A stretch of 58,523 nucleotides of DNA, taken from assembly GCA_023457495.1 (NCBI GenBank), contig JAEWLQ010000053.1, positions 1 to 58,523 on the forward strand, in the 5' to 3' direction. This document shows positions 50,864 through 58,523 of the stretch, in pieces; position 1 is the stretch's first letter; every line of letters starts with the position of its first letter. The position numbers were made by a program, and so were the translations under genes. The stretch comes from Pseudomonadota bacterium. GTDB lineage: Bacteria; Pseudomonadota; Gammaproteobacteria; Steroidobacterales; Steroidobacteraceae. The notes under the pieces are model-generated. The model ran no database searches, was not told the DNA's origin, and worked only from the letters and a program-made list of their open reading frames with translations.

Positions 50864-51739
50864 ATGCGAATCGCATTTCTCGGACTTGGAAACATGGGCG
50901 CGGGAATGGCCGCGCGCCTGGTGACGGCACAGCACCAGGTCACCGTCTACAACCGCACGCGCGCCAAGACAGCCCCACTCGAGAAGCTGGGTGCCCGCGT
51001 CGCGGACTCACCGCGCGAAGCGGCACGCAATGCCGACATCATCATCGGCATGTCGGCCGACGATGAATCGTCCCATCACATGTGGCTCGGCGACAGCGGC
51101 GCGCTCGCGGCGGACAACGCACCCGATGCGCTGGCCATCGAATGCTCGACACTCTCGTACGACTGGGTGCTGGAACTCTCGCAGATCGTGACAACGCGCG
51201 GGTATCGCTACGTCGACTGCCCGGTCACCGGGCTTCCCGATGCCGCTGCGGCCGGCACACTCACGCTGCTCGTGGGGGCTGACCCTGCGCACCTCGATGC
51301 CGCGCGGCCCGTGTTCGCATCACTGGCGACGCGTGTATTGCACTTCGGCGGCGTGGGCCAGGGTACGGTCTACAAGCTCATGATCAACCTGATGGGCGCG
51401 GTGCAGATCGCCGCGGCGGCCGAGGGGGTCGTGCTGGCGGAGCGCGCCGGGCTCGACCTGCGCTTCGTCGCCGATGGCATCGCGAGTGGCCAGGCTGCCA
51501 GCCCGCAGGTGGTGCGCAACGTGCGTCGCTTCATCCAGGGCGACCACTCCACCAACGTCACCTTCACGCCGCGGCTGCGGCTCAAGGACATCGACTACGC
51601 GCTGCGGCTCGCGCGCAGGCTCGGCGTCCGGAGCGAGTTCGGCGACGTCGCCGAGCGCCTCTATCGACAGGCCTGCGAGCGCGGGTTCTCGTTCGAGAAT
51701 GAAAGCCGCATCGTGGACATCGTCCGCGACGGTAGTTAG
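50864..51739 (+). CDS. Beta-hydroxyacid dehydrogenase (HIBADH/GarR-like)
   Basis: A 291-residue NAD-binding protein: GLGNMGAGMAARLV for the cofactor, the substrate motif DCPVTGLPDAAAAGTL, and the catalytic Lys in GQGTVYKLMINLMG. The family includes tartronate semialdehyde reductase and 3-hydroxyisobutyrate dehydrogenase. It lies 22 bp after kduD and probably reduces a semialdehyde from uronate degradation. Confidence 0.85.
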   Translation: MRIAFLGLGNMGAGMAARLVTAQHQVTVYNRTRAKTAPLEKLGARVADSPREAARNADIIIGMSADDESSHHMWLGDSGALAADNAPDALAIECSTLSYDWVLELSQIVTTRGYRYVDCPVTGLPDAAAAGTLTLLVGADPAHLDAARPVFASLATRVLHFGGVGQGTVYKLMINLMGAVQIAAAAEGVVLAERAGLDLRFVADGIASGQAASPQVVRNVRRFIQGDHSTNVTFTPRLRLKDIDYALRLARRLGVRSEFGDVAERLYRQACERGFSFENESRIVDIVRDGS

Positions 51740-51755
51740 TTATTCCGCAGAGTCT

Positions 51756-52181
51756 TCAGGTCAGCGAGCAAACAGGCGCGTCCGTCGTTCCGACCGGCTT
51801 GCCGAAGCCGCTGACCTTCTCCGGGGGCACGACTCTCAGCAACATTCCCCAGGGAGTGCTTCTGAAGGTTCCCGGCGAAATATCCGGAGCAACCACCCGC
51901 ACCTCGGCGGTGTCATGCGGCTCCGGCCGCAGCACGCGCACTCGCGCACTGATGACCTTGCCATTGGCGGCGCGCTGCAGCTGCACGCAGATCTCATCCT
52001 GCGGGCTCAGCGTGACGTGGCGCGGAGCGTCGTCGAGCAGAACGGTGATGCGTTGTCCGGCAGGCCCGGAGTAACGGGCGGGGTCGACGTCGAGGACATA
52101 CACGGAGCTGCTGGCCTCGACCTGGGCGAGTGCAACCCCAACTACTGCCATGGAACTGGCGATGGAGAGTGTTTTGCGCAT
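51756..52181 (-). CDS. Exported hypothetical protein
   Basis: A 141-residue protein with a Sec signal peptide (SIASSMAVVGVALAQVEA). The mature part is short and beta-rich (RYSGPAGQRITVLLDDAPRH, VRVLRPEPHDTAEVRVVAP). No family recognised. It is convergent with the dehydrogenase. Confidence 0.6.
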   Translation of the reverse strand: MRKTLSIASSMAVVGVALAQVEASSSVYVLDVDPARYSGPAGQRITVLLDDAPRHVTLSPQDEICVQLQRAANGKVISARVRVLRPEPHDTAEVRVVAPDISPGTFRSTPWGMLLRVVPPEKVSGFGKPVGTTDAPVCSLT

Positions 52182-52247
52182 ACCCCGTATCGGAGCATCA
52201 TCCTCTCCCGAAGTTCCGTAGGCAAACGAGAATTGCCGTCGTCGGCA

Positions 52248-52652
52248 TCATCCGATAACGACGTCGTACCGGGATCCTGATCTGGTTAGTCGCTGCTTGA
52301 TGACACTTTCTATACGGTTGCCTTCGCCGAATATGAGAGTGCGGGACTCGAACGACTCCAGTTCGTTCATCGTCACATCGGCGCGCGCGGCGATGATGAG
52401 CTCGTCGCCGGGCTGACAGGTGCGGGCGGCCGCCCCATTGAGCACGCAGCAGCGCGAGCCGCGCTCGCCGAAGATGATGTAAGTGCTGATGCGAGCGCCG
52501 GTTGTCTTGTTCCAGATCTCGACGAACTCGAGAGGCAGCATCCCGGCCGCCTCACAATGTTCCGGATCGAGCGCGATTGACCCTTCGTAGTGCAGCAGTG
52601 AGCCGGTCACGCGCAATCCGTGTAGTTTGGCGACCATCATCGAACGCAGCAT
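52248..52652 (-). CDS. panD: Aspartate 1-decarboxylase
   Basis: A 134-residue PanD proenzyme. It makes beta-alanine for pantothenate and CoA. The self-cleavage site G24-S25 is in LLHYEGSIALD, so Ser25 becomes the pyruvoyl group; NGAAARTCQPGDELIIAA completes the barrel. The N-terminus MLRSMMVAKLHGLRVTGS is typical. It is somewhat longer than the E. coli enzyme at the C-terminus. Confidence 0.92.
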   Translation of the reverse strand: MLRSMMVAKLHGLRVTGSLLHYEGSIALDPEHCEAAGMLPLEFVEIWNKTTGARISTYIIFGERGSRCCVLNGAAARTCQPGDELIIAARADVTMNELESFESRTLIFGEGNRIESVIKQRLTRSGSRYDVVIG

Positions 52653-52727
52653 CGTCTTTCCTGTGGTTAGTTGTGGGGTTGGCGCGCGGCGGCATGCATG
52701 CGGCCGGGAACGCGCCGCAGTGCAGCA

Positions 52728-53159
52728 TCAGAACGGCTTCACGACCGCGAGAATGATGATACCGATGAGCAGGAGCGCGGGAATCTCGTTGAACACCCGG
52801 TACCAGCGCTCGGAGCGGGCATTGCGATCGGCGGCGAACTGCTGGACGAGCGCGAAACACGCGCCGTGGTAGGCGATCACGAGGAACACGAGCGCGAGTT
52901 TCACGTGCAACCAGCGCATGAGCAGATACTCCGGCGCGACCGTCACCATGGCGAGCCCGAAGCCGATTGCCAGCACCGCGGCGACCGTCATGAGGTAGAA
53001 CAGCTTGCGTTCCATGACCTTGAAGCGCGCGTTCCCCACGGCATCGTCGATCGTCGCGCCCTGGATCTGCGCGTGGTACACGAACAGGCGCGGAAGATAG
53101 AGGATCGCGGCGAACCAGCTCACGACGCCGATCACGTGGAACGCCTTCAACCAGAGCAT
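52728..53159 (-). CDS. hemJ: HemJ-type protoporphyrinogen oxidase
   Basis: A 143-residue membrane protein with four helices. Its N-terminus WLKAFHVIGVVSWFAAILYL and YLLMRWLHVKLALVFLVIAYH are HemJ-like, with conserved histidines that bind haem. HemJ oxidises protoporphyrinogen IX using the respiratory chain. It overlaps hemH by 13 bp and has GGAGG upstream. It is the last haem gene of the operon. Confidence 0.88.
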   Translation of the reverse strand: MLWLKAFHVIGVVSWFAAILYLPRLFVYHAQIQGATIDDAVGNARFKVMERKLFYLMTVAAVLAIGFGLAMVTVAPEYLLMRWLHVKLALVFLVIAYHGACFALVQQFAADRNARSERWYRVFNEIPALLLIGIIILAVVKPF

Positions 53160-54130
53160 GGAATTCCTCCTGGCTGCCGCATCACCACCGCCCGCAATGC
53201 CGCGACATGATCGGGCCGCGCATTGAGCGCGGCGATGTAGCGATACTCCTGACCACCCGCGGCGAGGAAGGCATCCCGGTTCTCGATGCCGATCTCCTCG
53301 AGCGTCTCGAGACAATCCGCGGCGAATCCTGGGCACATCACACTCACGCTGCTGATCCCTCGGCGCGCGAGCGCCGCGAGCGCCTCGATCGTGTAGGGCT
53401 GCAACCAGCGCGCGCGCCCGAAGCGCGACTGGAACGTGAGACTCCACGCATCATCGCCGAGACCGAGGCGGCCAGCGAGCAGGCGCGCGGTGCGTTCGCA
53501 ATGCGCGCGATAGGGATCGCCCCGTGCGACGAATGCTTCCGGGATGCCGTGAAAAGACATCACCAGGTGTTGAGTGCGACCCCGTTTGTCCCAATCCTCG
53601 CGCACGCTCGCGGCGAGCGCTTCGATGTAGGCGTCGTCGTCGTGGTAGTCGGAGACGAAACGCAGCTCCGGGACGTGGCGCAGCTTTCCGAGCGCCGCAC
53701 TGACCTGGTCGAACACCGCGCCCGTCGTCGCGCCGCTGTACTGCGGAAACATCGGCACGACGACGATCTGCCCGACTCCCCGGTAGCGCAGCGATTGCAG
53801 CGCCTCGGGCACCGTGGCGCCGCCGGTGTAGAGCATCGCGAGGGCCACCGGGATTTCGTGATCCGCAAGCGCTGCCTCGAGTCCGGCGCGCAGCGCCTCG
53901 CTTTCGACCGCGAGGGGAGAACCATTGGGCGTCCAGATCGCAGCGTACTTGCGCGCGCTCGCACGCGGCCGCACGCGCAGGATCACCCCGTGCAGCAACG
54001 GCAACCACAGCCAGCGCGGCAGTTCGACGACGCGCGGATCGCCTAACAACCCGGCGAGAAAGGCGCGTACGTCGCGCGTGGCGAGCGAGGCCGGGGTGCC
54101 GGAATTGACCAGCAGAACGCCGGCTTTCAT
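53147..54130 (-). CDS. hemH: Ferrochelatase
   Basis: A 327-residue ferrochelatase that inserts Fe2+ into protoporphyrin IX. It has LLVNSGTPASLATRDVRAFL, the PMFPQYSGATTGAVFD loop, catalytic His in VMSFHGIPEAFV, and SVMCPGFAADCLETLEEIG. The ATG overlaps the hemF stop by 2 bp. Length is normal for the family. Confidence 0.93.
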   Translation of the reverse strand: MKAGVLLVNSGTPASLATRDVRAFLAGLLGDPRVVELPRWLWLPLLHGVILRVRPRASARKYAAIWTPNGSPLAVESEALRAGLEAALADHEIPVALAMLYTGGATVPEALQSLRYRGVGQIVVVPMFPQYSGATTGAVFDQVSAALGKLRHVPELRFVSDYHDDDAYIEALAASVREDWDKRGRTQHLVMSFHGIPEAFVARGDPYRAHCERTARLLAGRLGLGDDAWSLTFQSRFGRARWLQPYTIEALAALARRGISSVSVMCPGFAADCLETLEEIGIENRDAFLAAGGQEYRYIAALNARPDHVAALRAVVMRQPGGIPCSG

Positions 54131-55086
54131 GCGCCCAGCCAGTCCCGCGGCTTCAGGTAGTCGGCGAGCTTCGATTCGGGCGAGCCCGGCTCCGGGCGAT
54201 AGTCGTAACGCCACTCGGCGCGCGGCGGCAGGGACATCAGCAGAGACTCGGTGCGCGCCTGGGACTGCAGGCCGAAGCGCGTGCCCCGATCGAACGCCAG
54301 GTTGAACTCCACGTACCGTCCGCGGCGCAGACGCTGGAAATCCTGCTCGCGCGGGCCGAATGGCGTCGTGGCGCGCGTCCGCACGATGCGGCTGTAGGTC
54401 TCGAGATAGGCATCGCCGATGCGCCGGATCAGCGCGAAGCAATGCTCGAAACTGCCGCCGATCTCCGCGGTGTTCTCGTTGAGATCATCCGCGAACAGGC
54501 CACCGATGCCGCGCGTCTCGCCGCGATGCGGCAGGTAGAAGTAGCGGTCGCAGGTTTCCTTGAGCAGTGGATAGACGCGCGTCCCCGCCGGCGCGCAGGC
54601 GGCGCGCGCCGCCTCGTGCCAGGTGCGCGCGTCCTCGTCGAATGGATAGACGGGCGTGAGGTCGAACCCGCCGCCGAACCACCAGGTCTCGCCGCCGCGC
54701 GCGGTGAACAGCCGCACGTTGGCGTGCGACGTCGGCGCGTACGGATTCACCGGGTGCACGACGACACTCGTGCCCATCGCGCGGAATGGCTGGCCGGCGA
54801 GCTCCGTGTGCCGTTCGCTCGCGGCGGCCGGCAGCTTGGCACCGGTGACGTCGCTGAACGCGACGCCGGCCCGGTCGAAAGTCGCACCGTTCTCGATGAG
54901 CGAAAGACGCCCGTTGCCACTCAGCGGCTCGCCGGGCGGGCGCTGCCATTCGTCGCGGCGCTGCTCGCTGGCCGGATCCAGCGAGTGCCAGGCATCGGAC
55001 AGTCGGGAATGGAGGCCGGTGAAGTACTCGCGCGCCGCATCGATCTCGGCCGCGCCGATCGGCGTCAGGCGGGACGACGCACTCAC
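54127..55086 (-). CDS. hemF: Coproporphyrinogen III oxidase, oxygen-dependent
   Basis: A 319-residue HemF. Key segments are RAMGTSVVVHPVNPYAPTSH, WWFGGGFDLTPVYPFDED, RGIGGLFADDLNE and RGRYVEFNLAFDRGTRFGLQ. It converts coproporphyrinogen III to protoporphyrinogen IX with O2. Start GTG 55086 overlaps the response-regulator stop by 4 bp. Confidence 0.93.
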   Translation of the reverse strand: MSASSRLTPIGAAEIDAAREYFTGLHSRLSDAWHSLDPASEQRRDEWQRPPGEPLSGNGRLSLIENGATFDRAGVAFSDVTGAKLPAAASERHTELAGQPFRAMGTSVVVHPVNPYAPTSHANVRLFTARGGETWWFGGGFDLTPVYPFDEDARTWHEAARAACAPAGTRVYPLLKETCDRYFYLPHRGETRGIGGLFADDLNENTAEIGGSFEHCFALIRRIGDAYLETYSRIVRTRATTPFGPREQDFQRLRRGRYVEFNLAFDRGTRFGLQSQARTESLLMSLPPRAEWRYDYRPEPGSPESKLADYLKPRDWLGA

Positions 55087-55775
55087 GGCGCGCTCCTGAA
55101 CAGGTAACCGCGCCCGCGCAACGTCACGATGTGCACGGGATTCTCCGGGTCGGGTTCGAACAGCTTCCGCAGCCGCAGGATGAAATTGTCGACCGTGCGG
55201 TCGGTGGGAAACTGGTCCATGCCCCAGACCTCCTCGAGCAGGTCGGTGCGTGTGAGCGCGCGGTTCTCGTTCGCCGAGAACACTTCCATGAGTCGCAGCT
55301 CCTTGTCCGAGAGCGAGACCTCGCCTTCGTTGGTGAGCGCCTGGCCGGTGTCGAAACGCACCCAATACGAGGCGAACACCAGCCGCGGCGGCGCACTCGC
55401 CGGCCGCCCGCTCGCGCGCCGCAGCAGCGCGCGCACGCGCGCCAGCAGCTCGTTGACGTCGAAGGGCTTCGGTAGATAGTCGTCGGCGCCCGCGTCGAGC
55501 CCACGCACCTTGGAAGTGGTGTCGTTACGCGCGGTGAGCATCATGATCGGCGCGGTGATGCCGATGTCGCGCGCGAAGCGCGTGAGCGCGAAACCATCGC
55601 CCCCGGGCAGCATCACGTCGAGGATCGCGAGCTCGTAGGCGCCTTTGGCGAGCAAATCCTTGCCCGCCGCGAAGTTGTCAGCCGCCACGATTTCATAGCC
55701 CGCGTGACGCAGGTTCACGGCGACCAGCTCGCGCACGAGCCGCTCGTCCTCGACGATGACGATGCGATCAGCCAT
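55083..55775 (-). CDS. OmpR-family response regulator within the haem operon
   Basis: A 230-residue regulator with receiver (acidic residues in IVIVEDERLVR, phospho-Asp in LAILDVMLPGGDG, Lys in YLPKPFD) and OmpR-type winged helix ending TVDNFILRLRKLFEPDPENP, VHIVTLRGRGYLF. It is the partner of the upstream kinase, whose gene overlaps it by 8 bp. Targets are unknown. Confidence 0.92.
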   Translation of the reverse strand: MADRIVIVEDERLVRELVAVNLRHAGYEIVAADNFAAGKDLLAKGAYELAILDVMLPGGDGFALTRFARDIGITAPIMMLTARNDTTSKVRGLDAGADDYLPKPFDVNELLARVRALLRRASGRPASAPPRLVFASYWVRFDTGQALTNEGEVSLSDKELRLMEVFSANENRALTRTDLLEEVWGMDQFPTDRTVDNFILRLRKLFEPDPENPVHIVTLRGRGYLFRSAP

Positions 55776-56775
55776 GCGCGACTTCCTGCGGCGCCAGGCC
55801 GAGCGTGACCGTGAAAATGGCGCCGAGGCCGGGGCCCGCGCTGAATGCCTTGATCTCGCCACCCATGCGCCGCGCGAGCTGCCGGGCAATGGCCAGGCCC
55901 AGGCCCGCGCCGTGGGTCACGCCGTCACCCGTGCCGCGATTGTGGAGGTCGAAGAGTTTCTCGGCGCTCTCCGGCGGAAAGCCGCGACCCCGGTCGCTGA
56001 TCTCGAGATGCCAGTGCCCGGCGCGCACCGCGGCCGACAGCTGCACCTTGCCTCCGCCGTACTTGTGGGCGTTGTCCAGCAGGTTTTCGAGAATGACCCG
56101 CAGGCCGTCCTTGTCGGCCATGACCTGGACCGGATCGATGGCGCCGACTTCGACCTCGCCGACATTCGAAGTGCGCGCGCGATGCTCGAGCAGGTCGGCG
56201 ATGAATCGGGCGGAATCCACGCGCTGCACGCCTTCGCGCGGATCGCGCGACATGGCGCGCTGGTACGCGAGGATCGTTTCCGCAAGGTGCTCGAGGCGGT
56301 CGCATTCATGCTGGCCGAGCTGGATCAGCTCCGCGCGTTGCGCATCGGGGATGCTGCCGAGCGCGAGGCTCTGCAGCAGGCCTTTCACGCCCGCGACCGG
56401 CGTCTTGAACTCATGGCTGGTGAACTGCAGCAGTTTCTCCATGTCTTCGCGCTGCTGCTTGCGCCGCTGCGCAAGCACGAACAACACGACGAGACTGCCC
56501 GAGAGCAGCAGCGCGAGCAGCGTCGATTCGCCCACCAGCATGACGTTGAGCCGGTCGCGATGTTCGCCGATGGCGAGCTCGCGTTCCGCGAATTCGGGCG
56601 CCGAAAGATGCGTCTCGGTCGCGAGCAACGCCCGTTCGAGCGACTCGATGTTGTTCATCGCCCCGCGCAGCAGGATGGTCCACCACACGACCAGCGACGC
56701 GGTCAGCAGCATCGTCACGGCGAGCACGATGAGCTCGACGCGTTCCGTGAACCATTGGCGGAAGTTCGGACTCAT
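55768..56775 (-). CDS. Membrane sensor histidine kinase within the haem operon
   Basis: A 335-residue kinase. Two helices (about residues 15-37 and 84-104) flank a short periplasmic loop of about 45 residues. HisKA H-box is FTSHEFKTPVAGVKGLL; N-box LENLLDNAHKYGGG; G-box GAGLGLAIARQL. Its ATG overlaps the hemL stop (ATGA). It probably senses an envelope or haem-related signal. Confidence 0.9.
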   Translation of the reverse strand: MSPNFRQWFTERVELIVLAVTMLLTASLVVWWTILLRGAMNNIESLERALLATETHLSAPEFAERELAIGEHRDRLNVMLVGESTLLALLLSGSLVVLFVLAQRRKQQREDMEKLLQFTSHEFKTPVAGVKGLLQSLALGSIPDAQRAELIQLGQHECDRLEHLAETILAYQRAMSRDPREGVQRVDSARFIADLLEHRARTSNVGEVEVGAIDPVQVMADKDGLRVILENLLDNAHKYGGGKVQLSAAVRAGHWHLEISDRGRGFPPESAEKLFDLHNRGTGDGVTHGAGLGLAIARQLARRMGGEIKAFSAGPGLGAIFTVTLGLAPQEVAHG

Positions 56776-58112
56776 CAGTCCTGGGCGGCGGTGACTAACA
56801 CGTCCAGCAGTGTATCGACATCGGCGATGCTGTGAGCCGCGGAAAGGAAGCACACCTCGTACGCCGACGGCGGCAGGTAGACCCCGCGCGCCAGCCAGCC
56901 GCGATATCGCCGGTGGTATTCCTGGATCGCGGCCGGCGAGATGGAGGCGGCCGCCACAGGCAGCGCGCCGTTCACGTCGAAGTACGGCCAGACGATGGGA
57001 CCCACGCGTGGCAACCGCGCCTGGCCCTTGAGTGCATGGCGCGCGAAGGCCGCATCCAGGTGCTTGCCCAGCATCTCGATGTGGCGGTAGGCGGAGCCTT
57101 CCGCGAGCTCGGTGAGCGTCGCGATGCCGGCCGCCAGGCACACCGGATTACCCGCCATCGTGCCCGCCTGGTAGACAGGCCCCAACGGCGCGAGCTGCTC
57201 CAGCAACTCGCGGCGACCCAGCACCGCGGCGACCGGCATGCCGCCGCCGACGATCTTGCCGAGCGTCGTGAGGTCGGGCTCGACGCCGACGACCTTGTCG
57301 TAGCCGTGGTAGCCGAACCGGAACCCGGTGATGACCTCGTCGAAGATCAGGACCGAGCCGTGCGCGCGCGTGAGCTCGCGCAGCTTGGCGAGGTACTCCC
57401 GCGATTGCACCAGCAGGCCGTTGTTGGCCGGCACGGGCTCGATGATCGCCGCGGCGATGTCCTTGCCCTGCTCGCGGAACGCCTGCTCGAGCGCGGCGAT
57501 GTCGCCGAGCGGAATCACGAGCGTGTCGGCCGCGACCTGCGCGGGCACGCCCGCGCTGTCGGCGAGACCCTGCGTGATCACGCCGCTGCCCGCCTTCACC
57601 ATCAGTGAATCGACGTGGCCGTGATAACAACCGTCGAACTTGAGGATGCGGCGGCGGCCGTTCGACGCACGCGCGATGCGCACGGCGGTGGCGACCGCCT
57701 CGGTGCCACTCACGACGAAGCGCACCTGCTGCGCATAGGGATAGGCCGCGAGCACGCGCTCGGCGAGTTCGCCTTCGCCGCGATGAGCGGTGCCGAACGC
57801 GAGTCCGTCGGTGACGGCGCGCTGCACGGCTTCGATCACACGCGGGTGGGCATGTCCGAGTATCAGCGGTCCCCAGGCCATGCAGAAATCGAGGTAGCGG
57901 TTGCCGTCCTCGTCGATGGCATACGCGCCGCGCGCTTCCTTGAAGAACACCGGCGTGCCGCCGACCTTGCGGAAGGCGCGGACCGGGCTCGAAACGCCCG
58001 CCGGGACGAGCTTCTCAGCGCGCGAGTACAGCTCGGCCGAGCGCGCGAGCGTCAGTTTCTGAGAGCTCGACTGGCCTGCAGCCGGCGACGGCTCCGCGGA
58101 TGAATGATTCAC
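56775..58112 (-). CDS. hemL: Glutamate-1-semialdehyde 2,1-aminomutase
   Basis: A 445-residue PLP enzyme making 5-aminolevulinate in the C5 route. Motifs: VPAGVSSPVRAF, FCMAWGPLILGHAHPRV, PLP-proximal FDEVITGFRFGYHGYD and Lys in LTTLGKIVGGGMPV. GTG start 58112 has AGAGG upstream but places the first ~33 codons inside hemC; a later start is possible. N-terminus is slightly longer than usual. Confidence 0.9.
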   Translation of the reverse strand: MNHSSAEPSPAAGQSSSQKLTLARSAELYSRAEKLVPAGVSSPVRAFRKVGGTPVFFKEARGAYAIDEDGNRYLDFCMAWGPLILGHAHPRVIEAVQRAVTDGLAFGTAHRGEGELAERVLAAYPYAQQVRFVVSGTEAVATAVRIARASNGRRRILKFDGCYHGHVDSLMVKAGSGVITQGLADSAGVPAQVAADTLVIPLGDIAALEQAFREQGKDIAAAIIEPVPANNGLLVQSREYLAKLRELTRAHGSVLIFDEVITGFRFGYHGYDKVVGVEPDLTTLGKIVGGGMPVAAVLGRRELLEQLAPLGPVYQAGTMAGNPVCLAAGIATLTELAEGSAYRHIEMLGKHLDAAFARHALKGQARLPRVGPIVWPYFDVNGALPVAAASISPAAIQEYHRRYRGWLARGVYLPPSAYEVCFLSAAHSIADVDTLLDVLVTAAQD

Positions 58113-58523
58113 GTTGTGAGTCCTCTGAGAATGCTTGCGGTAGTTCGATGCTGCGCGCGTTCCAGCCGCGCTCGGTGGCGATACCCAGGTGAGCACGCCC
58201 GTCGACGACGTAGCAGCCGAAAGGCGTGGAGCAGCCGCCCTCGATGACGCGCAGGAATTCACGCTCCCAGCGGGTCGCGGTGAAACACGCGGAATCCGTG
58301 AGCAAGGCGGCCTGCTCTGCGATGTCACCATCGTCCGCGCGGCATTGCGCCGCGAGCGCGCCCTGCCCCGGCGCGGGCACCCACCATTCGGGCGCGAGCT
58401 CGATGACGACGAAGGCCGACAGATCCAGCGCGAGGCGGCTCAATCCCGCCGCGGCGAGAATGATCGCGTCGACGCCATCCTGCTCGGAGAGCTTGCGCAC
58501 GCGGGTCGGCACGTTGCCGCGCA
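58015..58523 (-). CDS. hemC: Porphobilinogen deaminase (3' part, runs off window)
   Basis: The C-terminal ~169 residues of HemC, entering from the right edge. GNVPTRVRKL, then GVDAIILAAAGLSRL and PAPGQGALAAQCRADD are canonical. Cofactor-attachment Cys is in EGGCSTPFGCYV. It forms hydroxymethylbilane from porphobilinogen. Its 3' end overlaps hemL by 98 nt. Confidence 0.92.
   Translation of the reverse strand, partial: RGNVPTRVRKLSEQDGVDAIILAAAGLSRLALDLSAFVVIELAPEWWVPAPGQGALAAQCRADDGDIAEQAALLTDSACFTATRWEREFLRVIEGGCSTPFGCYVVDGRAHLGIATERGWNARSIELPQAFSEDSQRESFIRGAVAGCRPVELSETDARALGRAVLAR

Overview
The window is high-GC, gene-dense DNA of a gammaproteobacterium. TonB-dependent receptors, a pectin/uronate utilisation cluster, a HemJ/HemL/HemF haem operon and attC sites resembling those of xanthomonad chromosomal integrons suggest a Steroidobacteraceae- or Xanthomonadales-like host. 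The lineage is inferred from gene content only. I saw no rRNA, tRNA, CRISPR array or transposase.

Layout. (1) 49-9334: a sugar-oxidation/uptake block with a secreted DUF1080-like/cytochrome c/beta-propeller fusion, a divergent TonB-dependent receptor, a VOC protein, an MFS transporter, a Gfo/Idh/MocA oxidoreductase and a Tat-exported TIM-barrel isomerase; together they resemble 3-keto-glycoside metabolism. (2) 9413-13969: a hybrid histidine kinase divergent from a thioredoxin-NhaA fusion antiporter. (3) 14108-18169: a cluster of about eight attC sites with small, atypical genes between them (two HEPN-like proteins, a PIN toxin, a hicB remnant, a DCC thiol oxidoreductase, a DUF2185 protein and two unknowns). 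No integron integrase is in the window, so it is a CALIN-type cassette array. This is the most unusual part of the window. (4) 18170-25875: small accessory genes, a membrane protein and a ferritin-like/Fer4/double-CDGSH fusion. (5) 25872-34348: a putrescine-type ABC transporter operon with aminobutyraldehyde dehydrogenase, a MocR regulator and a divergent PLP-dependent dehydratase with a GNAT gene. (6) 34395-41355: a patatin lipoprotein, a tandem universal stress protein, DUF2934, a FixL/FixJ-like pair with a probable haem-PAS, two stand-alone receiver proteins and an M48 protease. (7) 41607-51739: a pectin/uronate locus with TonB receptor, esterase, pectate lyase, hydratase, LacI regulator, kduI, kduD and a beta-hydroxyacid dehydrogenase. 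(8) 51756-58523: an exported unknown, panD, and a haem operon (hemC-hemL-HK-RR-hemF-hemH-hemJ) carrying a two-component system in its middle.

Regulatory reading. A 14-bp near-palindrome with the core ACCGGT recurs upstream of the pectin TonB receptor, between pectate lyase and hydratase, before the LacI gene and before kduI. A close variant lies in the divergent promoter at 3276. This predicts one LacI regulon joining region 7 to the distant region 1. Direct repeats of AACTGTACT in the MocR/dehydratase divergent promoter are a probable MocR operator. The cassette array appears to be decaying: one attC has collapsed, the hicB cassette has lost its 5' end, and the last attC lacks its right half.
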